A stretch of DNA of 56,462 bases from Lachnospiraceae bacterium (GCA_030527645.1 JAUNAJ010000016.1:1-56462); one strand, 5' to 3'; counted from the first letter of the stretch, positions 43,186 through 52,090 are shown. Numbers and translations: made by a program. Notes: generated by a model from the letters alone, not told the origin.

Positions 43186-46100
43186 ATGAACAGAAATGTG
43201 TATAAAGAGGCAGCAGGTGAAACACAGCATGCGGTGGATCTGCACTATTCAGTGGAAGAATTTGCCTCACTGGCCCGCCGGACGGTGGCAGAGGGCTGTG
43301 TGCTTCTCTCCAATGAAGGACAGGCACTTCCCTTGAAGGAGGGCACAAGGCTTGCGCTGTTCGGAAGAAGTCAGTTTAACTATTTTAAATCAGGAACCGG
43401 ATCCGGAGGACTGGTCAATACTGCTTATGTTACAGGGATTAAGGAAGCGCTGGAAGCATGTACGGAGCTGCCTCTTGTCACGGAGCTGACTGCCGTCTAT
43501 GAGGACTGGCTGAAGGAGCACCCCTTCGATGAGGGTCACGGCTGGGCAACGGAACCCTGGTTCCAGGAAGAGATGCCCGTATCACAGGAACTTGCTGCAA
43601 AGATTGCAAAGCAGACCGATACGGCGGTGGTGATCCTCGGCAGAACGGCGGGAGAGGATAAGGATAACAGTGCGGAGCCGGGCAGTTATCTGCTGACCGA
43701 ACCGGAAGAAACCATGCTTCGACATGTGTGCGAGGCATTTCCCAGGACCATTGTTCTTCTGAATGTGGGAAATATCATCGATATGAGCTGGATGGACCGC
43801 TGCCATCCCTCTGCAGTACTTTATGTATGGCAGGGAGGACAGGAGGGAGGCACTGCTGTACCGGATCTCCTCCTGGGACGGACCTCACCCTCCGGCCATC
43901 TGCCTGATACCATTGCAGAAAGGATCGAGGACTATCCTTCCACAGCCTGTTTCGGTGACAGGGAGAGGAATGAGTACAAAGAGGATATCTATGTGGGATA
44001 TCGCTATTTTTCCACCTTTGCACCGGAGAAGGTGCGATTCCCCTTTGGATACGGCCTGTCCTATACAGCGTTTTCCTATCGGTGCGTCGAGATCAGAGAA
44101 TCGAATCTGAAGAATCAGCGGGAACAGCTGCAGTTTTCTGTTACAGTGACCAATGAAGGACGGTATCCCGGGAAAGAGGTGCTTCAGCTCTATGCAGAAA
44201 AACCACAGGGAACCCTGGGAAATCCCTCCCGTGTACTGGTTGACTTTGTAAAAACGGAAGAGCTGCAGCCCGGAGAAAGTCAAAGGGTCGTTCTTTCCTG
44301 CGGCGGATACCGGCTGGCCTCCTACGATGAAACGGGCAGCAGCGGATTCAGGAGTGCCTATGTACTGGAAAAGGGAGATTACCGGTTCTATATCGGGGAA
44401 AATGTTCGGGATGCCGAGAAAATCTATTCCTTCAGTCTGAAGCAGACAGAGGTCGTACAGCAGCAGCAGCAGGCTTTGGCGCCGGAGATGGATTTTCAGA
44501 GGATCCGGCCGGCAGTGTCTGCAGAAAAGCAGCGGCTGTCTGAAGCGTTAGAGAGGGAAAAAACTGTTTCCTCTAAGGAAATACAGAGGGAGTATCAGGT
44601 CAGCTGGGAGGACGTGCCAAAGCGTCAGATTTCCCAGAAAGAGAGAAGGGATCGCGCGCTTGAGCATCTGATTCATGAGATGGAGCAGCTGACCGGATCG
44701 GGTAGCAGTAGTCATGAAGGACAGGTGCTGCCTGAAGGAACTGCTGCAGGTGCAGAGCTTCCCAGGACGGTGATCAGCGCATCATCCATGCCTTCCTGGT
44801 GTCTTCAGGATGTAGAACGGGGAAAGTGTTCCATGGAGACCTTCCTGGATCAGCTTTCTGATCAGGAACTGTGCCGGCTGGTTCGCGGAGAGGGCATGTG
44901 CTCCCCTAAGGTAACACCGGGTGTAGCCGCTGCCTTTGGGGGTGTAACGGAGGCACTTCGTAGCTATGGGATTCCCGTCGGTGCCTGTGCAGATGGACCA
45001 AGCGGTATTCGAATGGACTGCGGAACCATTGCCTTTTCCATGCCCAACGGCACCTGTATTGCAAGTACCTTTAATGAGTCGCTCACTGAGAAGCTGTACG
45101 TGATGGAAGGCCTTGAGCTTCGAAAGAACAAGATAGAGGCACTGCTGGGACCGGGCGTGAACATTCACAGAAATCCACTGAATGGCAGAAACTTTGAGTA
45201 TTTTTCAGAGGATCCGCTGCTGACAGGAAGAATGGCTGCAGCGCAGCTGCGGGGCATGCATGCGGCAGGCGTGACAGGAACACTGAAGCATTTTGCCTGC
45301 AACAATCAGGAATTCAGCCGGAACTTTTCCGATTCGGTAGTTTCGGAGCGGGCATTAAGAGAGATCTATCTGAAGGGCTTTGAAATCGCAGTGAAGGAAG
45401 GCCGGGCGGACTCCATCATGACCACCTACGGCGCCCTGAACGGAGTGTGGACTGCCGGCAGCTACGATCTCTGCACCACGATCCTTCGGGGTGAATGGGC
45501 CTTTGCCGGTATTGTGATGACGGACTGGTGGGCAAAGGTCAATGACGGAGAACAGCCCGCATCCATCCAGAATACGGCAGCCATGATCCGTGCACAGAAT
45601 GACCTGTATATGGTAACCGGCGATTCGCTGACCAATGCGAACGGGGATAATCTGGAGGAGGCACTGGAGCAGGGAACACTCACAAGAGCAGAACTGCTTC
45701 GATGCGGGGCAAATATCTGCCGGTTCCTGATTGAGACCCCTGCGTATCTGCGAATGCTGCATAAGGAGACGGAGCTTGACCGGGAGCTGGCTGCCTTGGC
45801 ATCAAAGGAGGAAGGGGCACTTGGAACAGTGATACCGGTGGAGGTTCCTGCATTTATTCCTGAAAATGAGAACTGGATCGCCATTGATCCTTCACTGGTG
45901 GATTCGGCAGCAGGAAAAAACAGTACACTCCTTATTTCAGTAACGGAGAGAGGAACCTTTGAGGCGGAATTTGTCTGCCGTGCGTCGGAGACTCTTTCGG
46001 ATCTGGCACAGCTGTCGGTCTCCATCTTTAAAGACAGAGATATGCTGGAGATGATCAGCCTGTCCGGAGAGCAGAAAGAATGGAAACGCTTTATCATTGA

Positions 46101-46254
46101 TCTGGGAGAGCCCGCCTACCAATATACCTTTACACTGCGTATGTATGTTCCGCAGAGCGGCCTGGAGATCCGGTCCCTTCGGATCCGGCAGACAGGATCC
46201 AGAGAGGCAGAAATGCTGGAGCAGCTGAAGCAGGAAAGAGAAAATATGAATTAA
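43186..46254 (+). CDS. GH3 beta-glucosidase-type hydrolase with inverted domain order
   Basis: A protein of about 1,022 residues with no signal peptide. The domains are rearranged relative to most GH3 enzymes. The GH3 C-terminal alpha/beta domain comes first (ARRTVAEGCVLLSNEGQALP to GYGLSYTAF), then a fibronectin-III-like domain (GKEVLQLYAEKPQGTLGNPSR), a Gln/Glu-rich linker, and the catalytic TIM barrel. In the barrel, FNGR-type NGRNFEYFSEDP, KHFACNNQE and the nucleophile Asp780 in IVMTDWWAK are visible. A C-terminal beta-rich domain follows. This order is known from rumen Clostridia beta-glucosidases. ATG 43186 follows GGAGA; GTG 43144 and ATG 43159 have no ribosome binding site. Substrate beyond beta-glucoside is unknown. 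Confidence 0.88.
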   Translation: MNRNVYKEAAGETQHAVDLHYSVEEFASLARRTVAEGCVLLSNEGQALPLKEGTRLALFGRSQFNYFKSGTGSGGLVNTAYVTGIKEALEACTELPLVTELTAVYEDWLKEHPFDEGHGWATEPWFQEEMPVSQELAAKIAKQTDTAVVILGRTAGEDKDNSAEPGSYLLTEPEETMLRHVCEAFPRTIVLLNVGNIIDMSWMDRCHPSAVLYVWQGGQEGGTAVPDLLLGRTSPSGHLPDTIAERIEDYPSTACFGDRERNEYKEDIYVGYRYFSTFAPEKVRFPFGYGLSYTAFSYRCVEIRESNLKNQREQLQFSVTVTNEGRYPGKEVLQLYAEKPQGTLGNPSRVLVDFVKTEELQPGESQRVVLSCGGYRLASYDETGSSGFRSAYVLEKGDYRFYIGENVRDAEKIYSFSLKQTEVVQQQQQALAPEMDFQRIRPAVSAEKQRLSEALEREKTVSSKEIQREYQVSWEDVPKRQISQKERRDRALEHLIHEMEQLTGSGSSSHEGQVLPEGTAAGAELPRTVISASSMPSWCLQDVERGKCSMETFLDQLSDQELCRLVRGEGMCSPKVTPGVAAAFGGVTEALRSYGIPVGACADGPSGIRMDCGTIAFSMPNGTCIASTFNESLTEKLYVMEGLELRKNKIEALLGPGVNIHRNPLNGRNFEYFSEDPLLTGRMAAAQLRGMHAAGVTGTLKHFACNNQEFSRNFSDSVVSERALREIYLKGFEIAVKEGRADSIMTTYGALNGVWTAGSYDLCTTILRGEWAFAGIVMTDWWAKVNDGEQPASIQNTAAMIRAQNDLYMVTGDSLTNANGDNLEEALEQGTLTRAELLRCGANICRFLIETPAYLRMLHKETELDRELAALASKEEGALGTVIPVEVPAFIPENENWIAIDPSLVDSAAGKNSTLLISVTERGTFEAEFVCRASETLSDLAQLSVSIFKDRDMLEMISLSGEQKEWKRFIIDLGEPAYQYTFTLRMYVPQSGLEIRSLRIRQTGSREAEMLEQLKQERENMN

Positions 46255-46269
46255 CAGGAGAACGTGTGT

Positions 46270-46899
46270 ATGTCAAAAACATTAAAAGTATTAATAATCA
46301 ACGGAAGTCCTAGAAAAGGAGGAAACACCTCCATCGCACTTCGCGAGATGGAAGAAATCTTCCGCAAAGAAGGCGTGGAAGTGGAAACAGTACAGATCGG
46401 CAATCAGGATATCCGGGGCTGTATTGCCTGCGGTACCTGCGGAAAGAAAGGTGCCTGTGTCTTTGATGATGCCGTGAATGAGCTTGCTCCGAAATTCGAG
46501 GAGGCAGACGGACTGGTGGTGGCCTCCCCTGTTTACTATGCATCTGCCAATGCAACACTGGTTGCCTGCCTGGATCGTCTGTTTTTCAGTACCCCATTTG
46601 ATAAGACCATGAAGGTGGGAGCAAGTGTTGTCTGTGCCAGACGAGGAGGTCTTTCCGCAACCTTCGATGAGCTGAACAAGTATTTTACCATCAGCGGCAT
46701 GCCTGTGGCATCCAGCCAGTACTGGAACAGTATTCACGGAAGAGAGGCAGGTCAGGCAGAGCAGGACGAAGAAGGAAAGCAGACCATGCGCACACTTGCA
46801 AGAAATATGACCTTCCTGATGAAGAGTATTGCCCTCGGCAAGGAGCAGTTTGGCCTTCCGGAGAAGGAGCCCTGGACGCCGACACATTTTATCCGCTGA
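46270..46899 (+). CDS. NADPH-dependent FMN reductase / flavodoxin-family protein
   Basis: A 209-residue flavoprotein of the iron-sulfur-flavoprotein-like group. The FMN phosphate loop IINGSPRKGGNTSIAL (about 8-23) and GCIACGTCGKKGACVFDD, a Cys cluster seen in this subgroup, are present, followed by SPVYYASANATL. AGGAG places ATG 46270 at 9 nt spacing; GTG 46264 is too close. It lies 15 bp after the GH3 gene. Likely reduces quinones, azo or nitro compounds or small electron carriers; the partner is unknown. Confidence 0.88.
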   Translation: MSKTLKVLIINGSPRKGGNTSIALREMEEIFRKEGVEVETVQIGNQDIRGCIACGTCGKKGACVFDDAVNELAPKFEEADGLVVASPVYYASANATLVACLDRLFFSTPFDKTMKVGASVVCARRGGLSATFDELNKYFTISGMPVASSQYWNSIHGREAGQAEQDEEGKQTMRTLARNMTFLMKSIALGKEQFGLPEKEPWTPTHFIR

Positions 46900-46951
46900 T
46901 AGTTGCTGCAAATTTTGTAAAGAGAATTTAACATAGTTCGGCCGGAATGCC

Positions 46952-46999
46952 AAAAAGGACATTTGAACCCGCACCTGCGAGATCAAATGTCCTTTTTTT
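46952..46999. terminator. terminator between the flavoprotein gene and nrdG
   Basis: AAAAAGGACATTTGA pairs with TCAAATGTCCTTTTT; T-runs flank both sides, so it can serve both the + strand flavoprotein gene and the convergent nrd operon. Confidence 0.9.
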
Positions 47000-47079
47000 G
47001 TAGAAATTGAATCTGTAAACAGATCTCATCATTTCGAGGCTGGATTCTGCCGCCTGCGAAATGTTTCGGGATCAGCGGA

Positions 47080-47592
47080 TCAGTAATCACATAGCCACCG
47101 TGCACTTGTTTCGGCAGCGGCAGTTCCCGTCTGCAGACTCCTCGGAACATTCAGTACCCTCTGGTTGCTGCTTCCCCGGAAGTTCAGATTCAGACTTCTG
47201 TATTCCGGCTGATAGGGTCCGTCAATCAGCACATCGATCATACGAAGCAGCTTCTTCTGATCATCCGTTCCCTTCAGCAGCTGCTCAAAGGTATAGCCGC
47301 TGTAGGAAGCCACTTCGTAGCCCCGGGATTTCAGCACACCTGCCAGCTTTGCCAGTTCACCGGCCTGAGCAAACGGTTCCCCACCGGAGAAGGTAATGCC
47401 TCTGCACATGGGATTGGATTCGATTTCCTTCAGGATATCCTCCAGAGTCAGGGAAACTCCGGCATCGAAATCCCAGGTCTCGGGATTGTGGCAGCCCTCA
47501 CAGTGGTGCGGACAGCCCTGGGTAAAGAGTACGATCCGCATGCCCGGACCGTCTACAATACTGTCATGGACGATTCCTGCCAGCTTAAGCAT
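47080..47592 (-). CDS. nrdG: anaerobic ribonucleotide reductase activating enzyme
   Basis: A 170-residue radical SAM enzyme that generates the glycyl radical on class III ribonucleotide reductase. Cys27, Cys31 and Cys34 in GCPHHCEGCHN bind the [4Fe-4S] cluster, and ITFSGGEPF is the SAM-binding GGE motif. Its start codon overlaps the last 8 bases of the upstream small gene (47585-47743), so the two are translationally coupled. It is the last gene of nrdD - radical peptide - nrdG. The C-terminal tail is longer than in compact NrdG proteins and poorly conserved. Confidence 0.93.
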   Translation of the reverse strand: MLKLAGIVHDSIVDGPGMRIVLFTQGCPHHCEGCHNPETWDFDAGVSLTLEDILKEIESNPMCRGITFSGGEPFAQAGELAKLAGVLKSRGYEVASYSGYTFEQLLKGTDDQKKLLRMIDVLIDGPYQPEYRSLNLNFRGSSNQRVLNVPRSLQTGTAAAETSARWLCDY

Positions 47593-47743
47593 CTTTTCCG
47601 CTGCCGTGTTTTACACGGTCTCGCTCCTCGGCCCGTTTTGCGTCATTCCATTTATCCATGGTTCCGACAAGATATCCCGTAATGCGGCGGATTCTCTCAA
47701 AGCCTACGCCTTCACCAAGTTTACTGTTATTATTTTCATCCAT
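47585..47743 (-). CDS. separately encoded glycyl-radical domain of anaerobic ribonucleotide reductase
   Basis: A 52-residue gene with AAGGAG 8 nt before ATG 47743. After a short linker (MDENNNSKLGEGVG) it reads FERIRRITGYLVGT-MDKWNDAKRAEERDRVKH, the segment that normally ends full-length NrdD proteins and carries the radical Gly in the ITGYL context. The large NrdD gene upstream stops shortly after its Cys cluster and has no such segment. It lies between nrdD and nrdG and overlaps nrdG by 8 bases. I infer that it docks on NrdD as the radical-bearing part and is the direct substrate of NrdG, comparable to the YfiD/GrcA spare part of pyruvate formate-lyase. The gene itself is very likely real; the docking is inferred. 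Confidence 0.8.
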   Translation of the reverse strand: MDENNNSKLGEGVGFERIRRITGYLVGTMDKWNDAKRAEERDRVKHGSGKDA

Positions 47744-47835
47744 ATTATTCACTCCTTATATTTTCAGTCTTTCGACTCGTAGAACCATTACCCTGGAACT
47801 GTAACGAAACACCGCTCGGCAGAGTATCATGAATC

Positions 47836-50118
47836 TTAGTTGATCCCCTGGAATGCTGCAACCTCAGGATAGATCTTTTTCAGTTCAGCTGCCCGCTTCG
47901 GATCGATCATTTCACCTTCTCTGCGTCCGCAGCGGGGGCAGGTATCTCCGATGACACCTACATATCCGCAGATCGGATCACGGTCGACAGGATGGTTGAT
48001 GCTTCCGTAGCCGATATGACAGTCGTGCATCCAGCGGACCACCTGCTCAAAGGCCTCTACATTCTTTGCTGTATCACCATCCAGCTCCACATAGCTGATG
48101 TGGCCTGCATTTGTCAATGCATGGTAGGGTGCCTCCAGCCGGATCTTGTTGTAGGCAGAGATCGGATACCACACCGGAATGTGGAAGCTGTTGGTATAGT
48201 ACTCTCTGTCGGTCACTCCCGGAATCTTTCCGTAGCGCTTCTGGTCCATCCGCAGGAATCTGCCGGAGAGTCCCTCTGCGGGTGTGGCCAGAAGAGAAAA
48301 GTTCATCCTGTATTCTCTGGATTTTTTGTCGCAGAAGTCACGCATAAACCGGATGATGGCCAGACCCTTTTCCTGCATTTCCTCACTTTCACCGTGGTGA
48401 TGGCCGTACAGGGCATTCAGAGCCTCTGCAAGACCGATAAAGCCGATAGACAGAGTTCCGTGCTTCAGCACCTCACGTACCTTGTCATTGGGGCCAAGCT
48501 GATCGGAATCCAGCCATACTCCCTGTCCCATCAGGAAAGGATAATTGTATACATGCTTATCAGCCTGGATCTCAAAGCGGTCCAGCAGCTGCTGAGCTAC
48601 CAGCTCCATTTTCTTCTGCAGCATCTCATAAAAGAGCTCTTCACTTCCCTCACTTTCGATTCCGATACGAGGAAGATTGATGGAGGTGAAGGAGAGGTTT
48701 CCTCTGGAATAGGAGATCTCTCTGTCCGGATCGAACACGTTGCCCATGACGCGGGTGCGGCAGCCCATGGTAGCCACCTCTGTTTCCGGATGTCCCGGCT
48801 TGTAATACTGGAGATTAAAGGGTGCATCCAGGAATACATAGTTAGGGAACAGTCTCCTGGCGCTGACCTTGCAGCTGAGACGGAACAGATCGTAGTTTGG
48901 ATCCCCCTCATTATAGTTCACGCCTTCCTTCACCTTGAAGATATGGATGGGGAAGATGCAGGTCTCGCCGTGTCCCAGTCCCGCATCCAGTGCCAGCAAT
49001 ACATTTCGGATCGCCATACGTCCCTCCGGAGAGGTGTCGGTTCCGTAATTGATGGAGGAGAAGGGAGTCTGGGCACCGGCTCTGGAATGCATGGTGTTCA
49101 GGTTGTGAACAAAGCCCTCCATTGCCTGATAGGTGTCACGGTCCGTCTGCTTATAGGTGCGCTTTCTTGCCCGGGAGGCAGTCTTTGCAGCAGCTTCAGG
49201 AGACAGACTGCAGATTTTTACCAGCTCCTCCCGAATGGCCAGATCAAAGGCAGCAGAGTTGCCCATGGCAGGAGATTCACCGGAACCTCTGGCTGCGTTA
49301 TGGATGATTTCCTTTGCAGTCTCTGCGGCATCATCCTGATCCAGAAGATCCTCAAGGATCTCGGCAAATTTTTTTGCGTACTGTTTTTTATAGGTCTTTG
49401 CGATGCCCTCCGCCATTCCGTAATCAAAGTTCGGAATGGACTGACCGCCGTGCTGGTCATTCTGATTGGACTGGATCGCAATCGCAGCAAGAGCTGCATA
49501 GCTTGCGATACTCTGAGGCTCTCTGAGATAGCCGTTTCCTGTGGAAAAACCGTCATGGAACAGCTTCAGAATGTCAATCTGACAGCAGGTAGTAGTAAGA
49601 GAGTAGAAATCAAAATCATGGATATGGATATCGCCCTCTCGGTAAGCCTTTGCATGCTCCGGCCGGAGAAGATATGCTTCGTTGTAGGCCTTTGCACCGG
49701 CTGCACCGATCTGCAGCATGCTTCCCATGGATGTATTGCCGTTGATGTTTGCATTGTCCCGCTTCAGATCCGAATCACGGGAATCTACCTTGGTAATCTC
49801 GTCGATGGTCTTCATCAGCGAGGTGTTTGCCTCACGGGCTCTTGTCCGGTTTGCACGATACAGGATATAGGCCTTGGCAGAAGCCGGAAAATCGTGATTC
49901 ATCAGCTGCTCTTCCACGATATCCTGGATCAGCTCAATGCTTGGATTGATATCCGGGATCTTCTTCTCCAGACGCCGTTCCACATCGTTTGCAACTCTGG
50001 CCGCATCCTCTGCATTGCCTTCTCCGGTTTCGACCATTGCTCTGAGAATTGCCGATGCAATTTTATTCTGCTCATAAAGGACAACCCGACCGTCCCTCTT
50101 AACAACACTTCGTATCAT
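47836..50118 (-). CDS. nrdD: class III (anaerobic) ribonucleoside-triphosphate reductase, large part
   Basis: About 760 residues. An N-terminal ATP-cone (VVKRDGRVVLYEQNKIASAIL) senses dATP/ATP. The ten-stranded barrel follows with HDFDFYSLTTTCCQIDI, HSRAGAQTPFSS and SLNLPRI-like SINLPRIG. The chain ends with DPICGYVGVIGDTCPRCGRREGE, a metal-binding Cys cluster, and then AAFQGIN-stop. The usual C-terminal RRITGYLVGT radical segment is missing and is encoded by the next gene after a 92-nt gap. CGYVG lies before the Cys pair and is the conserved metal-site segment, not the radical site. ATG 50118 is preferred; GTG 50130 abuts AGGAG. Confidence 0.93.
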   Translation of the reverse strand: MIRSVVKRDGRVVLYEQNKIASAILRAMVETGEGNAEDAARVANDVERRLEKKIPDINPSIELIQDIVEEQLMNHDFPASAKAYILYRANRTRAREANTSLMKTIDEITKVDSRDSDLKRDNANINGNTSMGSMLQIGAAGAKAYNEAYLLRPEHAKAYREGDIHIHDFDFYSLTTTCCQIDILKLFHDGFSTGNGYLREPQSIASYAALAAIAIQSNQNDQHGGQSIPNFDYGMAEGIAKTYKKQYAKKFAEILEDLLDQDDAAETAKEIIHNAARGSGESPAMGNSAAFDLAIREELVKICSLSPEAAAKTASRARKRTYKQTDRDTYQAMEGFVHNLNTMHSRAGAQTPFSSINYGTDTSPEGRMAIRNVLLALDAGLGHGETCIFPIHIFKVKEGVNYNEGDPNYDLFRLSCKVSARRLFPNYVFLDAPFNLQYYKPGHPETEVATMGCRTRVMGNVFDPDREISYSRGNLSFTSINLPRIGIESEGSEELFYEMLQKKMELVAQQLLDRFEIQADKHVYNYPFLMGQGVWLDSDQLGPNDKVREVLKHGTLSIGFIGLAEALNALYGHHHGESEEMQEKGLAIIRFMRDFCDKKSREYRMNFSLLATPAEGLSGRFLRMDQKRYGKIPGVTDREYYTNSFHIPVWYPISAYNKIRLEAPYHALTNAGHISYVELDGDTAKNVEAFEQVVRWMHDCHIGYGSINHPVDRDPICGYVGVIGDTCPRCGRREGEMIDPKRAAELKKIYPEVAAFQGIN

Positions 50119-50293
50119 AACTATATGCACTCTCCTGAATATTTTTCTGAAAGAGTAACTATTCAGGAGGATATAAAGAAAACAGGCTGAGCCTCATTTA
50201 GAACCTTCTGAATAATTACCTGAAAGAAATGATATAGATGATCCTGGACAAAATCGCAGATTTAGATGATTTTGTTCGTATTTGCATGGATGC

Positions 50294-50339
50294 ATACTAT
50301 ATATTGTGTCTCTTCGGTAAAAAGCACTACTCTATAGTG
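50294..50339. promoter_or_regulatory. paired NrdR boxes
   Basis: ATACTATATATTGTGT (50294-50309) and GCACTACTCTATAGTG (50324-50339) both resemble the ACACWATATAKTGT-type NrdR box, and their starts are 30 bp apart, about three helical turns. They lie about 180 bp upstream of nrdD, between nrdD and the divergent CofE-like gene. NrdR is the ATP/dATP-sensing repressor of ribonucleotide reductases. Otherwise the 470-bp divergent region shows only AT-rich leader sequence. Confidence 0.7.
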
Positions 50340-50591
50340 GCACAGGATCGGACTTCTGTCAACCTTACTTAAGGTGCAGTGACAAAGAGGAATACATTGA
50401 AATTTTATTCTATTCATGATACTCTTGATTTGTTGTGAAAAACAGCCTGCGGACCTTGTTGTCCTGACATCGTGCTGCAGAATGAACGAATAGCAATGGG
50501 AAGCTGGATGAGCGCGAAAACAGTGCAATAGATATCATGCCAATGCGTGCTCTGATCAGTTATCGGAAATGATTCAATATGAGAGGTAAAT

Positions 50592-51782
50592 ATGGAAAGA
50601 ATTACAGGAACCGTATCAAGAGGCTTACGAGCACCGATCATTAAACAGGGAGATGATCTGAAGCAGATCGTTGTAGATACCGTATTACAGGCACAGGCAA
50701 ACGGAGAGCTGGAGATTCGTGATAAGGATATTCTGGCACTGACAGAGTCTATTCTGGCAAGAAGTCAGGGAAACTACTGTACTGTGGATGATATCGCTGA
50801 GGATGTAAAGGAGAAGTTCGGAGAAGATACCGTAGGTGTGATCTTCCCGATCTTAAGCAGAAACCGTTTTTCCATCCTGCTGAAGGGATTTGCAAGAGGT
50901 GCTAAGAAGATCGTGATCCAGCTGAGCTATCCCTCTGATGAAGTGGGTAATCATATCATCGACTACGATGCACTGGATGAAGCAGGGGTGGATCCCTATG
51001 CTGATGTCCTTACAGAGGAGGAGTTTGTAGGAAAATTCGGAAGACCGCTCCACACCTTCACCGGTGTTGACTACGTATCCTATTATAAAGAACTGGTTGA
51101 GTCTGAGAACTGTGAGTGCGAGATCATTTTTGCCAATAAGGCAACGGCGATCCTTGCATACACTGACTGTGTACTGAACTGCGACATCCACACAAGAGTA
51201 CGCACCAAGCGTCTTCTGAAAAAGGCAGGAGCGAAGCTGGTGTACGGAATGGATGAGATCATGACTGCTTCAAGAAACGGCAGCGGATTCCATGATCAGT
51301 ACGGTCTTCTGGGATCTAATAAGGCTACAGAGGAGACTGTTAAGCTGTTCCCCGTTCACTGCAGGGAATTTGTTGACTCCGTTCAGCAGCTGATGCAGGA
51401 GAAGACCGGCAAGCAGATCGAGGTAATGGTTTACGGAGACGGTGCATTCAAGGATCCGGTAGGAAAGATCTGGGAGCTGGCTGATCCGGTTGTATCTCCG
51501 GGTTATACAGCAGGCCTTGAAGGAACACCGAATGAGCTGAAATTAAAATATCTTGCAGATAATCAGTATGCAGATCTTTCCGGTGAGGAGCTGAAGGAAG
51601 CAATTAAGAAATCTATCACTGAAAAGGATTCTCAGCTGAAGGGCAAGATGGCATCCGAGGGAACCACACCAAGAAGACTGACCGATCTGATCGGTTCTCT
51701 CTGTGACCTGACCTCAGGATCCGGTGATAAAGGAACTCCATTTGTGTATATCCAGGGATATTTCGATAACTATACAGATTGA
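50592..51782 (+). CDS. coenzyme F420-0:L-glutamate ligase-like protein (CofE family)
   Basis: A 396-residue protein with the F420 ligase fold: RGLRAPIIKQGDDL, LALTESILARSQGN, the acidic VMVYGDGAFKDPVGKIWELADP metal-binding stretch and EGTPNELKLKYLAD. Lachnospiraceae are not known to make F420, so the real reaction is probably glutamylation or ligation on another acceptor. GAGAGG precedes the start. It is divergent from nrdD and shares the NrdR-bearing intergenic region. A strong terminator follows. Confidence 0.85.
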   Translation: MERITGTVSRGLRAPIIKQGDDLKQIVVDTVLQAQANGELEIRDKDILALTESILARSQGNYCTVDDIAEDVKEKFGEDTVGVIFPILSRNRFSILLKGFARGAKKIVIQLSYPSDEVGNHIIDYDALDEAGVDPYADVLTEEEFVGKFGRPLHTFTGVDYVSYYKELVESENCECEIIFANKATAILAYTDCVLNCDIHTRVRTKRLLKKAGAKLVYGMDEIMTASRNGSGFHDQYGLLGSNKATEETVKLFPVHCREFVDSVQQLMQEKTGKQIEVMVYGDGAFKDPVGKIWELADPVVSPGYTAGLEGTPNELKLKYLADNQYADLSGEELKEAIKKSITEKDSQLKGKMASEGTTPRRLTDLIGSLCDLTSGSGDKGTPFVYIQGYFDNYTD

Positions 51783-51787
51783 TTTCT

Positions 51788-51830
51788 GCAGATCGCACAG
51801 CGGTGTAATCGCCTGTGCGATCTGCTTTTT
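51788..51830 (+). terminator. intrinsic terminator after the CofE-like gene
   Basis: GCAGATCGCACAG (51788-51800) pairs perfectly with CTGTGCGATCTGC (51813-51825), followed by TTTTT, and runs into the repeat at 51831. Confidence 0.93.
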
Positions 51831-51945
51831 GCGCGAACAACGAGCCATGCGGACATGCTTGCATGTCCATATGGCGACTGTCGCGGCAGCTTGGGAAACA
51901 TGCAAAGCGTGTTTCCCATAGATTGCGCGAACAACGAGTCATAGG
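51831..51945. repeat. GCGCGAA-type intergenic hairpin repeat, copy 2
   Basis: Same motif order as 20625-20715. It opens with GCGCGAACAACGAGCCAT and closes with GCGCGAACAACGAGTCAT, so this copy has direct repeats at both ends. The inner stem is TGGGAAACA ... TGTTTCCCA, where copy 1 has GGAGAAAC ... GTTTCTCC: both arms changed together. Like copy 1 it starts exactly at the end of a terminator T-run. Confidence 0.75.
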
Positions 51946-52090
51946 AACCTTCTGAAATTTTCTTGGAAATTCAGACCGGCTTATGATATCATAGTGATAA
52001 GTGATGGATTTATTTGTTACTGTCTGGGAAAATATGGGGATATATGCAACTGAAAAAGTAAGACAGAGAAAAGAAAGGAGAAAACCTGAC

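Noticed and set aside
47848-47960. CGYVG near the end of NrdD as the glycyl-radical site
   Set aside because: It precedes the CPRCG pair and fits the metal-binding segment; the true RRITGYLVGT context is in the small downstream gene.
51714-51905. Small minus-strand protein resembling one opposite 20409-20699
   Set aside because: The similarity comes from the shared GCGCGAA repeat element; stem compensation rather than codon conservation explains it.
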